Counted from the first letter of the stretch, positions 35,249 through 47,070 are shown. The stretch: DNA of 64,000 bases from Myrica gale (GCA_963930655.1 OZ005604.1:7450001-7514000); one strand, 5' to 3'. Numbers and translations are program-made. The notes: generated by a model from the letters alone, not told the origin.

Positions 35249-35421
35249 ATGGCGGTGAGTTCGGCCTGCAAGGATGGTAGTAAGGATGGAATGGACAACG
35301 GCAAGTATGTCCGTTACACGCCCAAGCCCAGCTCCATGCGTAGCCAACAGCTTATCCGGGAGTGTCCCATTCTCTCCAACATCGAGCCTAAGCAGATCAA
35401 AGTTTGGTTCCAGAATCGAAG
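35249..35421 (+). pseudogene. HD-ZIP III homeodomain exon 1, truncated
   Basis: From ATG 35249 the frame reads MAVSSACKDGSKDGMDNGKY, VRYTPKPSSMRSQQLIREC and SNIEPKQIKVWFQNRR, then meets a GT donor at 35422. Plant class III HD-ZIP proteins (REVOLUTA, ATHB-8/15, PHB, PHV) begin this way and split the first exon at the same place. About 14 residues that normally stand between YVRYTP and KPSS (homeodomain helix 1) are missing in frame. I see no leucine zipper, START or MEKHLA exons downstream, so also no miR165/166 site. Either a broken gene end or a copied first exon with its leader (34980-35248). Confidence 0.85.
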
Positions 35422-35754
35422 GTATCCTACTTTGCAACTAGTTCTAGTGTCCAGAATTGTATCCGGTTCGTGTTACTGCTTTCATGTTTAGTAAAGAAGA
35501 TGGAGGAGAAGTCAAGGAAAGAAAGTTTGAATGCGCTGCGTCAGTATGACGTTCTGCTTCTCATATTGCCATAAACTGCAAAACTCACCTCAAACTAGCA
35601 AAACGATTTCCTAGTATCAGTTCGCGGAGCCAGAAATTTTGTATAGGGGGCAGAAATGAAAATTAGCGAAGTGCAGAAGTTAGACCTAAAGCAAGGTACG
35701 AAGCTACAGCTAGCAAGCTTTGGTAGTACTCGACTGAAAGGAGAGGGCTTTGCA
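35422..35754. other. Sequence after the HD-ZIP exon
   Basis: It starts as intron-like DNA. At 35620 GTTCGCGGAGCCAGAAATTT resembles the end of a hAT-type repeat (GCGGAGCCAG motif), but no sure partner end was found. Confidence 0.35.
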
Positions 35755-35925
35755 GCTGTGAGTTCGGTTAGAATACAGAGGGGATAAAATACTGGGTTAC
35801 GGGGGAATGGCCCGGATTAAATTCCGGGAATCCAACGGTCCTCAGCAGCAGCTCATTAACGATAAAATCCGCACCGGGTGACCCGCGTGATTTACCGAAT
35901 GGTTGCCGACGACCCGGTTTTCAGC
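35755..35925 (+). repeat. Left arm of a large inverted repeat
   Basis: About 170 bases, including GAGTTCGGTTAGAATAC, AATCCAACGGTCCTCAGC and CCGGGTGACCCGCGTG, are present in reverse complement at 38467-38640. I judge identity at roughly three quarters by eye. The arms enclose about 2.5 kb. Confidence 0.85.
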
Positions 35926-38466
35926 ATCTTCTTGAACACTCTCTCGTCAAAATCGTGTCTTGAGAATTTAAATTTGAATACGGTTTTCAGCATCTTCGGA
36001 AAACTTGCGAAGGGCTCTGTCGTCAAGGAAGGGAAGTTGCAGAAGTGCTAGTGCTCTGTCGTCCAGTTCGTAAGTTGCAGAAGGGCTCTGTTTCTTCTTC
36101 CACATTTAGTTCGGCAAGATATTTTTGGGGTTTTGTTTGTACTTGGCTGAAATGTTTGGATTTGTGCAAGATTCAATCGTTTGGCTTTGCTTGTTTAGAT
36201 GAACAAGTGGTTCTTGCTCTATGGAGTAGTTCGGCAAGTACTTTGCTTGTTTCTTTTTCTGCCCCCTTTTAGACTAAGAATTTCGATGCTCGAATCGAAT
36301 TGTTCTATGTCGTCGTATACCCTTAAAATATGTCGTCGTATACCCTTAAAGCATGAATAAAGGAAGAAAGAAGAAGAAAATTAATGTGCTTTCTTTTGGT
36401 GCCCACTTCTTTTCTTTACCTTCAAATTGGAGCTCCCTTTTGTCGAAATTGAAGCCATCTGTTTTTAACCTCTTTATGTATTTTAGGGGGATATTTTGTT
36501 TCGTTATATTAGGATTGCTGAAGCTACTGAATCTTGTGCAACTTTGGCCAAGGCAAGTACTATTTCTTTCTGGCGTTCAACCTTATTAATTTATTATTAT
36601 GTCATCCAAATAGAATGATATATGCAAAACAATATGATTGCTCTTCTATTTAGATTGTACCCCAAAATCATGTCAGCCAAATAGAATGATACAGGCAAAA
36701 CAATAGGATTGCTCTTCTAAATTGACTGTGTTCTCTGTTCTAATGACCTTGTGTTATGTTACTTGTTTTAGAAACATTTGATGATGTGTTGTCTGTTTCA
36801 GGAGTCCAAATCTTGGTGGATCCCAAAGCCAATGCTTGGTGAATTTCGTTATATTTGTAATTCGTGTATGTTATTGTAGGAGCTGTCTTTTTTTACCCCC
36901 ATTTGGGGTCTGGTGAAATGAAAGGATTTTGGACCCAAAAAGGTCAGGAAGAAGTGAATTGTAATGTGAAGCTGTTGTATTTTATAGCATTAACATTTGC
37001 TCCTTTATCATCCTGTCTCTGCTGAAAATGATAAAAAAGATCAATTGGTTGGTGTTATTGTTGAATGTACTTGTCTTTTCCTGATCCTCTGATACACATT
37101 CTGCTTGGTAGGCCATTACCTCAGCGAGTGTTTTCATCAAAAGTTAAGTTATTTGCTTGAATCCTTGAACAAAAAAATGGATTTGATACATCACAAATAT
37201 TTTACATTGATTACCATTACCCTACCTAAACTACCAATACATTACATAATACAAACTCGAAACATTGTCCCACACTTCACAAAAACTGCAACATAATGCA
37301 AGCTCATCATCGCTGTTGTACATAAACTTTGTGTGCTTTCCAGCAAACTAGTCCTCCATCATCATCCTCTTCTTCTATTCCATCCTCTTCTTTATCGTTA
37401 TCAGAGTATTTTCAGATTCAAGACTATCTTGTTTCTTTCCATCTTATATGTAACTGACCACCACCTGCCATGAATTTTCAATTGACAGATGAAATCATCT
37501 CACAATAACATGAACACGGTCCTAAAAAAAGTCATAAAGAGAACACGGTCTCTTGAGATGATGAAGACATAAAAAGAACCCAATTGAAATTTCTCAACCT
37601 GGTAAGAAAAAGTCAAACGAACGTGAGAAATCAATTGCTCTTCGAAACTATAACCACATCACATGATGACAGTACGTATGAAAGTTGAAAATTGCCAAAA
37701 CTATGAATAACTCTAGAGACAGCAATTAGGACAAGCATTAGACCAATGTAGGGTATTTAACCCCCTCCCCTTCCACAAATAGAATTGGAGATGTAATGGG
37801 CAGATCCCACATCTTGCGGTGGTAGGACACCACCAATACATTCCAATGACTAAAAAAAAATCTTGAAACTTCAAGAAGGATTCCAAAATCAAAGCACCCT
37901 TGGAATTACAAGGCTTAATACACAAACTTTCACAGAACCACCGATATGATAAATGGTACTTTACGTAATATATGCCAAAATCAACAACCCAATTAGAACC
38001 CACCGTCATATAATACACAAACTTCTCCTAGTAATTCGCCCTTCACACCCAAATCAGTCCAACAAACAACACCAACACTTCTTTCGGGATAAACATTTTT
38101 AGAACAACAGTTTTAAGTAAGAAGTAACGTTGCGAAGGATACGCAAACAGGCAAACTAACTACTCCAAACCCACAAATACACCAGATTTCTAAGCACGTC
38201 GATCCCAAAACGAGCCAAACAACAACCAAATATGCAAGAATCGTAAGAATGAAAACCTAAAACGGAATACAATCCCAAAATTCATCAAAATAACAACCAC
38301 AGAAACAAAAAGGAAAAACAACATTAATCCTTACCGGGAATTGATTGGAAATTAATGTCGACACAGAGATAGGGGATCGGCCTCGGGAGAGAGCTGGTTC
38401 TGGGGAGGGAGAGAGCAAAGGAGATCTAGGGAGGGAGAGAGCTGGTTCTGGGGAGAGAGAAGGAAT
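35926..38466. other. Spacer of the inverted repeat, no gene named
   Basis: A 22-bp unit (TCGTCGTATACCCTTAAA..) is tandem at 36309-36352. A ~55-bp unit (CCAAATAGAATGATA..GCAAAACAAT) is tandem at about 36604-36656 and 36676-36725. At the right edge (38385-38460) GAGAGAGCTGGTTCTGGGGA occurs twice. On the minus strand 38460-38330 looks like a leader exon ending at a GTAAGG donor. ORFs such as 36045-36272 plus and 37713-38018 minus match nothing I know. Confidence 0.45.
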
Positions 38467-38640
38467 TAATCGGTAAACCGGGTCGTCGGTAAAACACGCG
38501 GGTCACCCGGTCCGGATTTCATCATTTACAAGCCTGACGCTGAGGACCGTTGGATTTGCGGGATGTAATCGGGGCTGTTCCCCGTAACTCAGCATGTTAA
38601 CACCTCCGTATTCTAACCGAACTCTTGCAGCTGCTGCCCA
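38467..38640 (-). repeat. Right arm of the large inverted repeat
   Basis: Reverse complement of 35755-35925. Its outer edge falls at TTGCAGCTG, as in the left arm. Confidence 0.85.
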
Positions 38641-38910
38641 ACAAGTTGAAGAGTTTGCTACAAAATAAAAGACAGGAGCGAGCCAAAGAGCGAGTGAGGT
38701 CTACTCCACGTAGCCAAGTCTTGTCAAAGCCCAAGTTGAAGCTGCTCTTGCCAAAGCCCTTTAACCAGTTCCTCAAGGACAAGAATAGCTAATCTGCAAG
38801 GAAAGGGAAAGGACAGAAAAGATAGATTAGATTACACTTAAATAATATGATTAAAAATAAATATTAAACTCTCCACATCCACCCCCTCTCCACAATCTGT
38901 CATTCACTAT
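38641..38910 (+). other. Possible terminal coding segment, unknown
   Basis: Directly after the right arm the plus strand reads LLPNKLKSLLQNKRQERAKE, VRSTPRSQVLSKPKLKLLLP and FNQFLKDKNS, then a stop (about 38633-38790). This is basic and protein-like but has no start in view and no known family. The opposite-strand ORF (38597-38782) is likely its shadow. Confidence 0.3.
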
Positions 38911-39740
38911 ATGTCACTACCCCCTCTCCCACTGTCACCTATGGAAGAATTCCCTCCAAACCCACCGAATAGTCCCATCTCACCTGACACGGCTTCTCAT
39001 GACTTTGCACTCTCTTGCTTGGAACCTTTGCACTTCACTCGGCAACTACCTCCAGTTACAACGAAAGCATTTCTGGACTATCTTGATGCGCCATTATCTC
39101 ATCCTTCGGGCATTTTTGGTCCCACTCTGGAAGAGTTTTTGGATGCCAAAGCTTATGCGAACATCACTCACCCGTGTGTTACTTTAGAACTGAGGGGGGC
39201 GGCTGCCCCCCCGCCCCCTTCTCTCCGCCCCTGCTTTATTATCACAGAGGAAAATTGAGGGAAATCAAGTTTTAAGTTTACGCGTTTTATTTTTGATTTT
39301 ATCCAGAACTGAGGGAAGATAATCAGAGAGAGATCAATGAAAGCTTGATAGCTGGGTCTGGGAGTTTAGCTGTTGCAGATGCACAAATTACCGAAGAAGA
39401 AGCCGATGACCATTTGCTTGATAGCTGGGTCTGGGAGTTTAGCTGTTGCCGTTGGAACAGTGACTAAAAACGCTGAAGCTGCTGGTCAGTCCTCACAAGC
39501 ACCTAATCTTAATGACTTTGAGGCAGAAGATGGGATGATCTTTGATGAAACTATGGCGGTTCATGAACTTGAAGCTACTGATCAGAGGGATGGATACTAT
39601 GAATATGAGCAAGTTGATGAGGGAGAATACAATGTTGAGGGACCTGAGAATGCAGACCTTGAGCCTTGAGGAGGAGTACCTGGGGCTGGATGATGAAGGT
39701 GGGGATGACTTCGCTAAGAAGATTGGTGTCATGCTCTCAT
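38911..39740 (+). pseudogene. Unknown acidic protein gene, interrupted
   Basis: ATG 38911 opens MSLPPLPLSPMEEFPPNPPN and runs through LDYLDAPLSHPSGIFGPTLE to NITHPCVTLELR. Then a GC-rich ~110-bp insert (about 39197-39307) intervenes, flanked by AGAACTGAGG at 39187 and 39306. After it the frame resumes REDNQREINESLIAGSGSLA. A 31-bp direct repeat (GCTGGGTCTGGGAGTTTAGC) at about 39346-39376 and 39417-39448 disrupts it again. The rest is acidic (FEAEDGMIFDETMAVHELEA, YYEYEQVDEGEY, LEEEYLGLDDEGGDDFAKKI), with one more frame change near 39655. I do not recognise the family; the parts fit one former protein. Confidence 0.5.
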
Positions 39741-39957
39741 GATTGTGGGGGAGGGAGATAACGTTACTGAGGGGACCCAATCCAGCGCAAAGCACCGCAC
39801 GCTTTCAACGCCTCTTGCTTTTCCCTATCTCTGCCTACAACACGAGCCTTTTCATTGCAAGAAAGCGAAACCTCCAAATTTTCCTCCTCCCATTACAACG
39901 ATAAGCGGCTCGGAATCTCTACTATTTTGGCAAAAAAACATACCCAGAATATGGTAA
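39739..39957 (+). pseudogene. FAF: Partial FAF-domain copy
   Basis: The frame contains PPNFPPPITTISGSESLLFW, which at DNA level is nearly the same as part of the FAF ORF at 34423-34869 (the copy around 34693-34745). The GRL..NYFQAERSHGRL half of the domain is missing and a stop follows at 39957. It lies on the opposite strand from the first copy. Confidence 0.8.
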
Positions 39958-40025
39958 GAATGACTGTATCTTCGTAGGGTTATGGAGTTCATAACTAAAA
40001 AAAAAATTGATGGGATTCGAAGCAT

Positions 40026-40286
40026 GTGATTCTAAGGGTTATCAAAGGAATTAAGGGTAATTTCTCACAGATCAAGCAGATTACTTGTGGGGAAAACTTC
40101 TCGCCTGCAAGAGCCAAGGGGTACTCCCTTGCTTCGCTCGCGATTTTTCCCGGAGTGAGCGAAATAGAGGCGGTGGATTCGAACGAAGAATTGGTGAAAG
40201 CGCAGAAGGAGAAGGTTAAGGATTTCCTGGAGAGTGTGGTTGTGATCGATTATTTGGTCCCGCCGTCCCAATCCGCGAGTCTTTGA
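40026..40286 (+). pseudogene. UP3: Partial UP3 (Dabb) copy, C-terminal third
   Basis: The open frame reads ILRVIKGIKGNFSQIKQITC, GENFSPARAKGYSLASLAIF, PGVSEIEAVDSNEELVKAQK and ..VIDYLVP. It aligns with the last ~80 residues of the UP3 gene at 33100-33760. The similarity continues about 100 bases into the 3'UTR (GTTCAATAAAAA; TAATGGGCAGT). The N-terminal two thirds are absent. No start codon suits a real protein here; the listed frame opens with GTG. A duplicate truncated on the left. Confidence 0.9.
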
Positions 40287-40390
40287 TTGGTATATTACTA
40301 TCTCACAAAGAAAAAGTAAGATGTTCAATAAAAAGACTTTAGCTTCATTTTCGAATTAATGGTGTAATGGGCAGTCGCAATCTGGATTAT

Positions 40391-40929
40391 GAAAATGAAT
40401 TTTGTTTATGATGTTTCATCCAGTTGCTGTCCATAATAATCTTGAGTGTGTGAATTGATCAAGGCTGTTTTAGATTCCAAAAGTGTGTTGCCGATGCAGA
40501 AGTGAAAAAGCAAACGTTTTTGTTTTGAGGTTTGGTTGAGTTACCTCTTGAAGAAGATTGTAGGAAAACATGAGCTGTGTGTTGGCCTGGCTAGTTAAAT
40601 CTTAATTTTGTCCTCGTCATTTTTAGAAAATTGCACCCTCCATGTATGGTAGAACGTTCCTGCATTTCTTTGAATTCTGTGCAGATTTGGGTGTCGAAAC
40701 ATGTCACTTCAAGGTTTCTAGATTCTCTAGTTCCATCTTCACGTTCCTAAATATCTATTCGTTATATTCTTTAAATGGTTAAAAAATTTGTTGGTCAGGG
40801 TACGACACAATTTGTGCAATTGAATGAATAAGTTGAATTTGATAAGCTCTATTGCAGGGTCATCCTAGAGAACATAGAGAATTTTAATATTTTCAAGCAT
40901 TAGTTATTTTCATACTCATAGTGTCCACT
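40391..40929. other. Intergenic after the UP3 copy
   Basis: No gene or defined repeat recognised. Confidence 0.45.
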
Positions 40930-41466
40930 CCGCTATGATGGTGCCAGGTCAGGATACTAAGAGTGTTAGGCTATGTGGAGCTTGGTAAGAGCGAGTACAG
41001 TTTAAGAATATTTTTTTTGTGAGGCTTAGGTTAAGGGAGATGTGGAGGCCTGGGCTGATCTTGTGCCCAGGGACAAGCCCGGTAAGACAGGGGAGATGCA
41101 TGTATGCCCGGGATGACCGAAGACAAGTCTGGTAGGCTTGGTATGTCCGGCTAACCTCCAGAAGATGCGATAACTCGAGATGCCCTGTATGCCCGGGGTA
41201 TTTTTGGTCAGGCGGCACCCCAAGTCCTATATATGTGGCGCTCAGGGTTAGAGTTTTAATATAAAAAATAAAAAGGTCTGTCCTTTTGCGTCGTTCTATG
41301 CATGATGACTGCCTTATATTTTGCACGAATATAGAAAAACCTCTGCAACTCTGTGGACGTACCTCAAATTGAGGGAACCACGTAAATCTTTGTGTCCTTA
41401 TTCTTGCTCTTCTTTATTTCGTTTCAAACGTTATCCCGCAAGTAGGGAATCGTATTTTTCCCAACA
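40930..41466 (+). mobile_element. LTR remnant
   Basis: A TATA-type core promoter (CCTATATATGTGGCG near 41225) is followed by AACCACGTAAATCTTTGTGT and a T-rich tail ending TTTTTCCCAACA at 41466. This layout is typical of plant LTR 3' halves. No matching TGTTGGGA start was found, so the left edge is uncertain and the class is not assigned. Confidence 0.5.
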
Positions 41467-43424
41467 AAGAGTAGGATATATCATATAAGGAATGGGAAGC
41501 TGGGGAGTAGCTACAAAAGGTTAATGGATCGGTAGAGGTGACATTTTCGGTGTATCTGCAGGCTGGGTCAGTTTTCTTATGAAGAAGACACAAAGCAATC
41601 AGAGGTGAAGCCAGGTCTAAATCCTATTTGGCTTGGTTACAGCTGCTTTTGCTGTTGATAGAAAGGTAAAGTATGAAACCAAGTCTTCTAAGTAGAATCC
41701 ACCAAGTGCTACAATTTTACATTGGGAGGTGGTAGAATTAGTTGGTTAGTCTCTGCAACATAATTTGGGTTTGCATTACTTATTACATGTTCTATTTGAA
41801 GCATGAATCCTCCTTTATGTTATGTGGTTAGGTCTGGTCATCAGGTTGTTGGAAACTTAGGATTTTTCTGAATCTTTGAGTTCTGTCGGATGGTATACTG
41901 GTATCTGACGCGACATTCCCCAGCAATCAGTGTCATGTAGGCTGTGTTACTATATATGTCTCTAAATTATTTCTTCAAATTATATTTTCCTTTTTAGTCG
42001 TCTTCCTTTATATTGAGCAAAAACTCTTTATCTCAGTAATGGCTTGCCTCTTTCCCACTATCACCTCTCTTTAGTCACCAATTAAACCCACTGGGTGCCT
42101 CTCCCACTTGGTCGCCTACCTAGGACTCTCCCTCTCACGGCCATGAGTTGGGGTCTATTACTTATCTATTGAAGAGTCCAATCTCGATCAGCTTGATGCT
42201 TTATTCAGTTGTTTGATTTGAGTCATTCGCGTGCTCACTTGGTTTCATTGGTCGGAAACCATCTAATCCTTCAAAGGAGGTTGGTTGGTTAGGTTTTGTG
42301 GCCAGACCTTTGAACTCTGACAGGGATTATTAACTTAGGCAGTGGCGTTGAATGCTTTAGTTATTCGGCCAACGACGGGGAACACCATTTTGTTATATGA
42401 TCAAGATTCAAGTCCAATTGACCATGTGATGTTTAACAGGTTTCTGCTATATCCCTCTCCACCCCATGAAAGGCTGTTGTTTCTCTGATATAAAAATGAT
42501 GTAGGATCATTTGGTTCTAGACCTGGCATTTAAGTTGTGGTTTGTGGTTGAAAGGTTTAGGCATGCACAAGATTGAGAAGAATGTGAATTTTTTGCATAG
42601 GTTCAATCTGCTGTGATTGTGTTTCATACGCAGGATGTGTACGTCTCCTAAAAGTTTTAGATTTAAAACTGATCAGAAATAAATCCCATAGAAAGAAGTG
42701 AACTGCACTCTGCTTCGTATAGTACTCCGGTCCCCGGCCAAATTATCCCATATCAGGTCCAATCTAATACCTTTGCAATATTTGCTACTTTATTTGCGGC
42801 TAAATTCTCCTTTCCAGGATCAAAGCTCGCCTACTAGTAAAAAGTAACGTAAGGGGACGTTGCCGCAGCCCATTCACTCCAACTTAAGTACCAAATCACA
42901 AACACGGAAAAATTCTACTTCTGCTGGGGGCAAATGGATAGACACCTGCTGAGAACGTCTCCAGTCGTCCTCCAAACACGTATCGTACGGGTGCGTTTGT
43001 GTACCAAAATTTTACCCCCTCTAAAATTTTAACACAATTAAATATTACAATATAATCTCTCTCCCATCAAATCATTACTATTTACTATAAAAAATATAAA
43101 AAATTATCTCTCTCTTCACTTTTTCACTAAACCTAATACCTAAAATTTTAACAACACTAAAATTTTACAAAAGAGTCTTTGGAGCCATCCTCTTGCTAAA
43201 TCCGGTCGAGTAGTCGTTGGTTATAAGCACAGAATTATCGTGGCCAGGCCCACATTCAATATGTTATATTATTGGTCACAAATCACTGCTGAAAGAAAAA
43301 CAGAAAAGCTGCTAAAAGTTTTACCAGTGTTTTTTTTTTGTTTGGCAGCGTTTCCATTATGCCCCAGTTGAGTGGTGGTCATCTAACGGCTGCTAAAATA
43401 CCCTATTTTACCGTGTTTAGTAAA
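41467..43424. other. Intergenic with a MITE family 2 copy
   Basis: The stretch 41467-43000 has no recognisable gene. About 43015-43190 carries the TCTCTCTTCACTTTTTCAC core of MITE family 2. Confidence 0.45.
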
Positions 43425-43912
43425 AAGGGTTTAAGTATCCGTTCTGAACTTTTTTAACAAATAGTCTTTGAATGATCATAAACATTTTTGGATTTATAAT
43501 TTTGCCAAAAAATCCTTCTATTAAATTTTGATACACAAATAATTCAGACCTCAACTCTATTTATAAGTTAAAACGAATAAAAATAATTTATTAAATACTT
43601 AGTTTTTATGTTGTTTTGTGTTTTATTAAAAATAATATTTTTGTTTTAATTTTAATTTGGTTGATGTGACATATATTGTTGTGACTTACTTTTTAATTGA
43701 GGTAGCCAGTTTATTTAGTTTTGGATGACATGTGTCAACTTATGATTGAATTTGACGTGTGAAGTTAATATTGTAAATGAAAGTTTAAAGGAAAGATTTA
43801 TTTGACAAGATTTACAAACCGACATCTATGAACAACTTGAAAATCTAAGGATGATTTATTAAACATGGCTAAAATCAAAGGACCAAATAGGTACTTAACC
43901 ATAGTAAAAATC
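43425..43912. mobile_element. MITE family 3 copy
   Basis: It begins GGGTTTAAGTATCCGTTCTG and ends GGACCAAATAGGTACTTAACC, an imperfect inversion. It shares TTTTAACAAAT, ATAATTTTG and GACATGTGT landmarks with 59173-59670. Confidence 0.6.
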
Positions 43913-44081
43913 CAATTCTAAAATGGCATAAACTACAAGTAGGTAGTTTACATTTTTTTCCATTTATTAAATACTCTAAAAAATTTCAATGGCATTTGAA
44001 AAAATCCTAGTGGATGATTGAAAATACAGCTAGAGGTATAAATATGGAGGTTTTTGCTATTTCAATTTTTTTTAACTTAGA

Positions 44082-44117
<36 letters not shown>

Positions 44118-44741
44118 CATGACTAATTCTACTTAATTCTTAAAAAATGATATTAAAGGTGACTAATCAGATGATTTATGATGGTTAATTGCCAGTAATT
44201 GGAATAACAGCCCGCTTGTAAACTTCATGTTCTGATGGTTAAATTAACTCTTCAGTATTAAAGAATTAGAAATATTAAGATAGCAATAGTCCTAAGTTGC
44301 ATACCTTTCTTCTCTTCCTTTTTATACTCACTTTCTCACTTCTTCCTTTTTCTTTTAACCGTCCATATTCATGGTCTGGGGCAAGTTTTCTTTTCTATCT
44401 CGTAATACGGTGATCGCAGGAAGTTTGTCTTCGTGGGTCACTCTTGAGTTTGACAAATTCTATCTATTTAGAATTCAGATTCCTTCAACCTGGGCTCTCT
44501 CTGTGTTGGGCCGCGTATGTTCATCTTCTTACGGGCTGAGCAACTCAAGTTTGGTATCATCAAAAGGAAAGTACATTAGCAGACAAAAGAAACCCATATT
44601 TTTTTTAATATTAAATCGGAAACATACAAATATATATATACAAACGGCCAAAGTCAAAATTGTCAAAAATAATGAAAGCTAAAGTGGTTCATATAACGAC
44701 ATAGTCGTACCATTCCGACCTCCCGAGTTACTATAACAGGT
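43913..44741. other. Intergenic with ATT microsatellite
   Basis: An (ATT)n run of about 35 bases lies at 44083-44117. The ORF 44371-44682 has no recognisable features. Confidence 0.55.
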
Positions 44742-44930
44742 CACTACAAAAAAATAAGTCTATAACGACGGTCTTTTCAGCAAGGATCGCTAAAAACCAC
44801 GACAATAAGGCTAGCGGCGGTGAGATTGTATACCTAAGACCGCCGCTATATCTTGTATCTTTAGCAGCAATTTTTTTAAAAGTGAAAAAAATCGCCGCTG
44901 TATCTTTTACTTTTAGCAGTGGTGTAGAAG
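44742..44930 (+). mobile_element. Orphan CACTA 5' terminus, same family as Pack-CACTA 1
   Basis: CACTACAAAAAAATAAGTCT at 44742 is followed by ACGACGGTC, TAGCGGCGG and CCGCCGCTATAT units as in 10118-10510. GATTGTATACCTA is shared exactly. The sequence leaves the family near 44930 and no GTAGTG partner with a matching target duplication was found. It is a truncated end. Confidence 0.8.
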
Positions 44931-45060
44931 CTAATTAAACTTAGCGCAATTAAAGAAAACTATTGTTTGATTATTCAGCTGCATGCTTCAATCAAGGAAT
45001 AGACTTAGCCTAATGCACCAACAATCACAGATGGATTAATTACTGTCCCTATTATATATA

Positions 45061-45300
45061 TATGGTTGTTGAGTAATTCCGGATCATGTAATATTATTTT
45101 AATAATCCTGCACATCCCCGTTGTGGTTGTCGAATTCATTGTCAAATCTCTTAGGAGTACTTAATATTATATATATATATATATGGTTGTTGAGTAATTC
45201 CGGATCATGTAATATTATTTTAATATCCTGCACATCCTCTATAGATGTGGTTTGTGGTTGTTGAATTCATTGTCAAATCTGTTGGGAGTACTTAATATTG
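45061..45300. repeat. ~120-bp tandem duplication
   Basis: TGGTTGTTGAGTAATTCCGG through GTACTTAATATT occurs at about 45063-45168 and 45184-45299, separated by an AT dinucleotide run. Non-coding. Confidence 0.85.
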
Positions 45301-46010
45301 TCACAACTCATGATTATATATACAGAATACAATTGATTGATTGATTGATTGTTGGCAGGGACCAGTGTAAACTAGTGAACTAATTATATATTGGTCTCGG
45401 TTTACAGCTCGCAGCTATAGCTTGGTTGTCTGTTTCTCTGAGTCCGTTCCTCTGTGCTAGCTCACTGCTCAACCTAATTCATTAATGACTCCCCGTTCTG
45501 ATTGGAAACTTTAAAACTACGCCACACGAATTTCAATTAGAAATGCGTTTTCCTGTTAAAGAATTAGATTTCCAGTACTCCACGCCTAGATCCTCCACAT
45601 CCAATCACATCAGAATCATAATCTCTAAGGAGTGTGCTGTGTATGGGTTTCGTTGGCAGTGAACTTCGAGAGGATCTGTCCTTGACAGCAGTACTGAAGA
45701 AAAACAGTAGAAATATCTGGGATCCCCTCCATTTATCTATATATATTTAGATGGAAAACAGATCTTTGAACAAGATTTCAACTCTCTCGAGAGAAGGGTG
45801 AGAAATGGCAGTCTTATCATTAATTGATCAACAAATCTCGCTGATCAACCGGCCATACTGTGGGGCTATCTAGCTCCTTCACATTGACACATTCAATGCT
45901 TATTCCTTTCGTGCACCACAGGTATGGTCCATGCCCTTCATACATTTTGTACTGATTAAACGATCGACCGAAAGAAACGAAAACCTTATTAATTTGTCTT
46001 CTTTCCATCA
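45301..46010. other. Intergenic left of Pack-CACTA 2
   Basis: An (ATTG)n run lies near 45340-45352. CAACAAATCTCGCTGATC (about 45826-45843) recurs almost exactly right of the CACTA element (about 49940-49958). No gene recognised. Confidence 0.5.
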
Positions 46011-47070
46011 CGTCACTACAAGAAAACTGGTCTCTCTCGACGGTAGACTCCGTAGACAAAACATGGGAAACCCGTCGAGGATGGTCTTCAGCCACGAGAT
46101 TCGGTCGTCGAGCGCTGGTCGAGATTGCCGCGTCCAGACAGCCCTTCCTTGACCACCCTTCTTCTCCGTCGGCAATGAATTGTCAACGTCGACCCCAGCA
46201 AGCCGTCGCAAAAGCATTGTGTCCTTCCTTGACCATCATTCTCTCGTCAGCAATGGATTTGCATCGTCGACCACCAGCTCCTTCGTTGCCTTTGAGATTT
46301 ACCAACGAACAAATGTCGTCGTTGTAGCTTAAATAATTGTTTCTTCATGGGTTTCATTTTTTGGAAACCAGATGGCTACATACTCTGTTTTCTATTCTGT
46401 TTTTTCTTATTTTGATGATTTTTTGGTTGGGTTTCTTTTACCCCACACCTTGCTGCGTAGCTAAGACAAGTATTGCATAAGAAAAATCTTCCCAAAAAGT
46501 TGTAGAATTTTATATCTTTTGTCTATGAATACCCAGGTCGATAATATACATAGTAAATGTCTGTACTGAAATCCGCAGCACAAATGCTTACATAAACATT
46601 CAATTCTTGCACAAACAACTCAAAAATCACAAGTCTGGAGCACCAGCCACCAAACCAGAAATTCTTCAACTTGTTTCACTCACGAGCAGTCAAGATGAAC
46701 TCAACAACTTTCAGCGCTCCACCAAATGTCCAGCAAGTCAAGATGATTACAAGCTTTGTTGGCTCTCTGTGAATTGTTCTCTGAATATTCTTTTTGTACC
46801 TATTCCAAATTATTCAATTGTATTAAAACGATTATAATTGTAATAAGGAAAAGTCGAGAATCACGGATTCCCTCAACAAACTTTGTATTGTATAAATGCA
46901 CACCAAGTGAATGAGAATATGTGAGAGAGACAGTTCCTTTATTCATTATGTTTCAATAACAACCAACTCCAACGAGCAACTTACTACTGGATAAAATATG
47001 TAAGGAAAGCATTTTCCGTAGTCATGTTTATCCTCAGAAAAGATCTTGAAAGTTACCACGAGCAACTTAC

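Noticed and set aside
35620-39235. hAT element with GCGGAGCCAG-like ends at 35622 and 39232
   Set aside because: The right side is too C-rich to align with confidence, and no 8-bp duplication was found.
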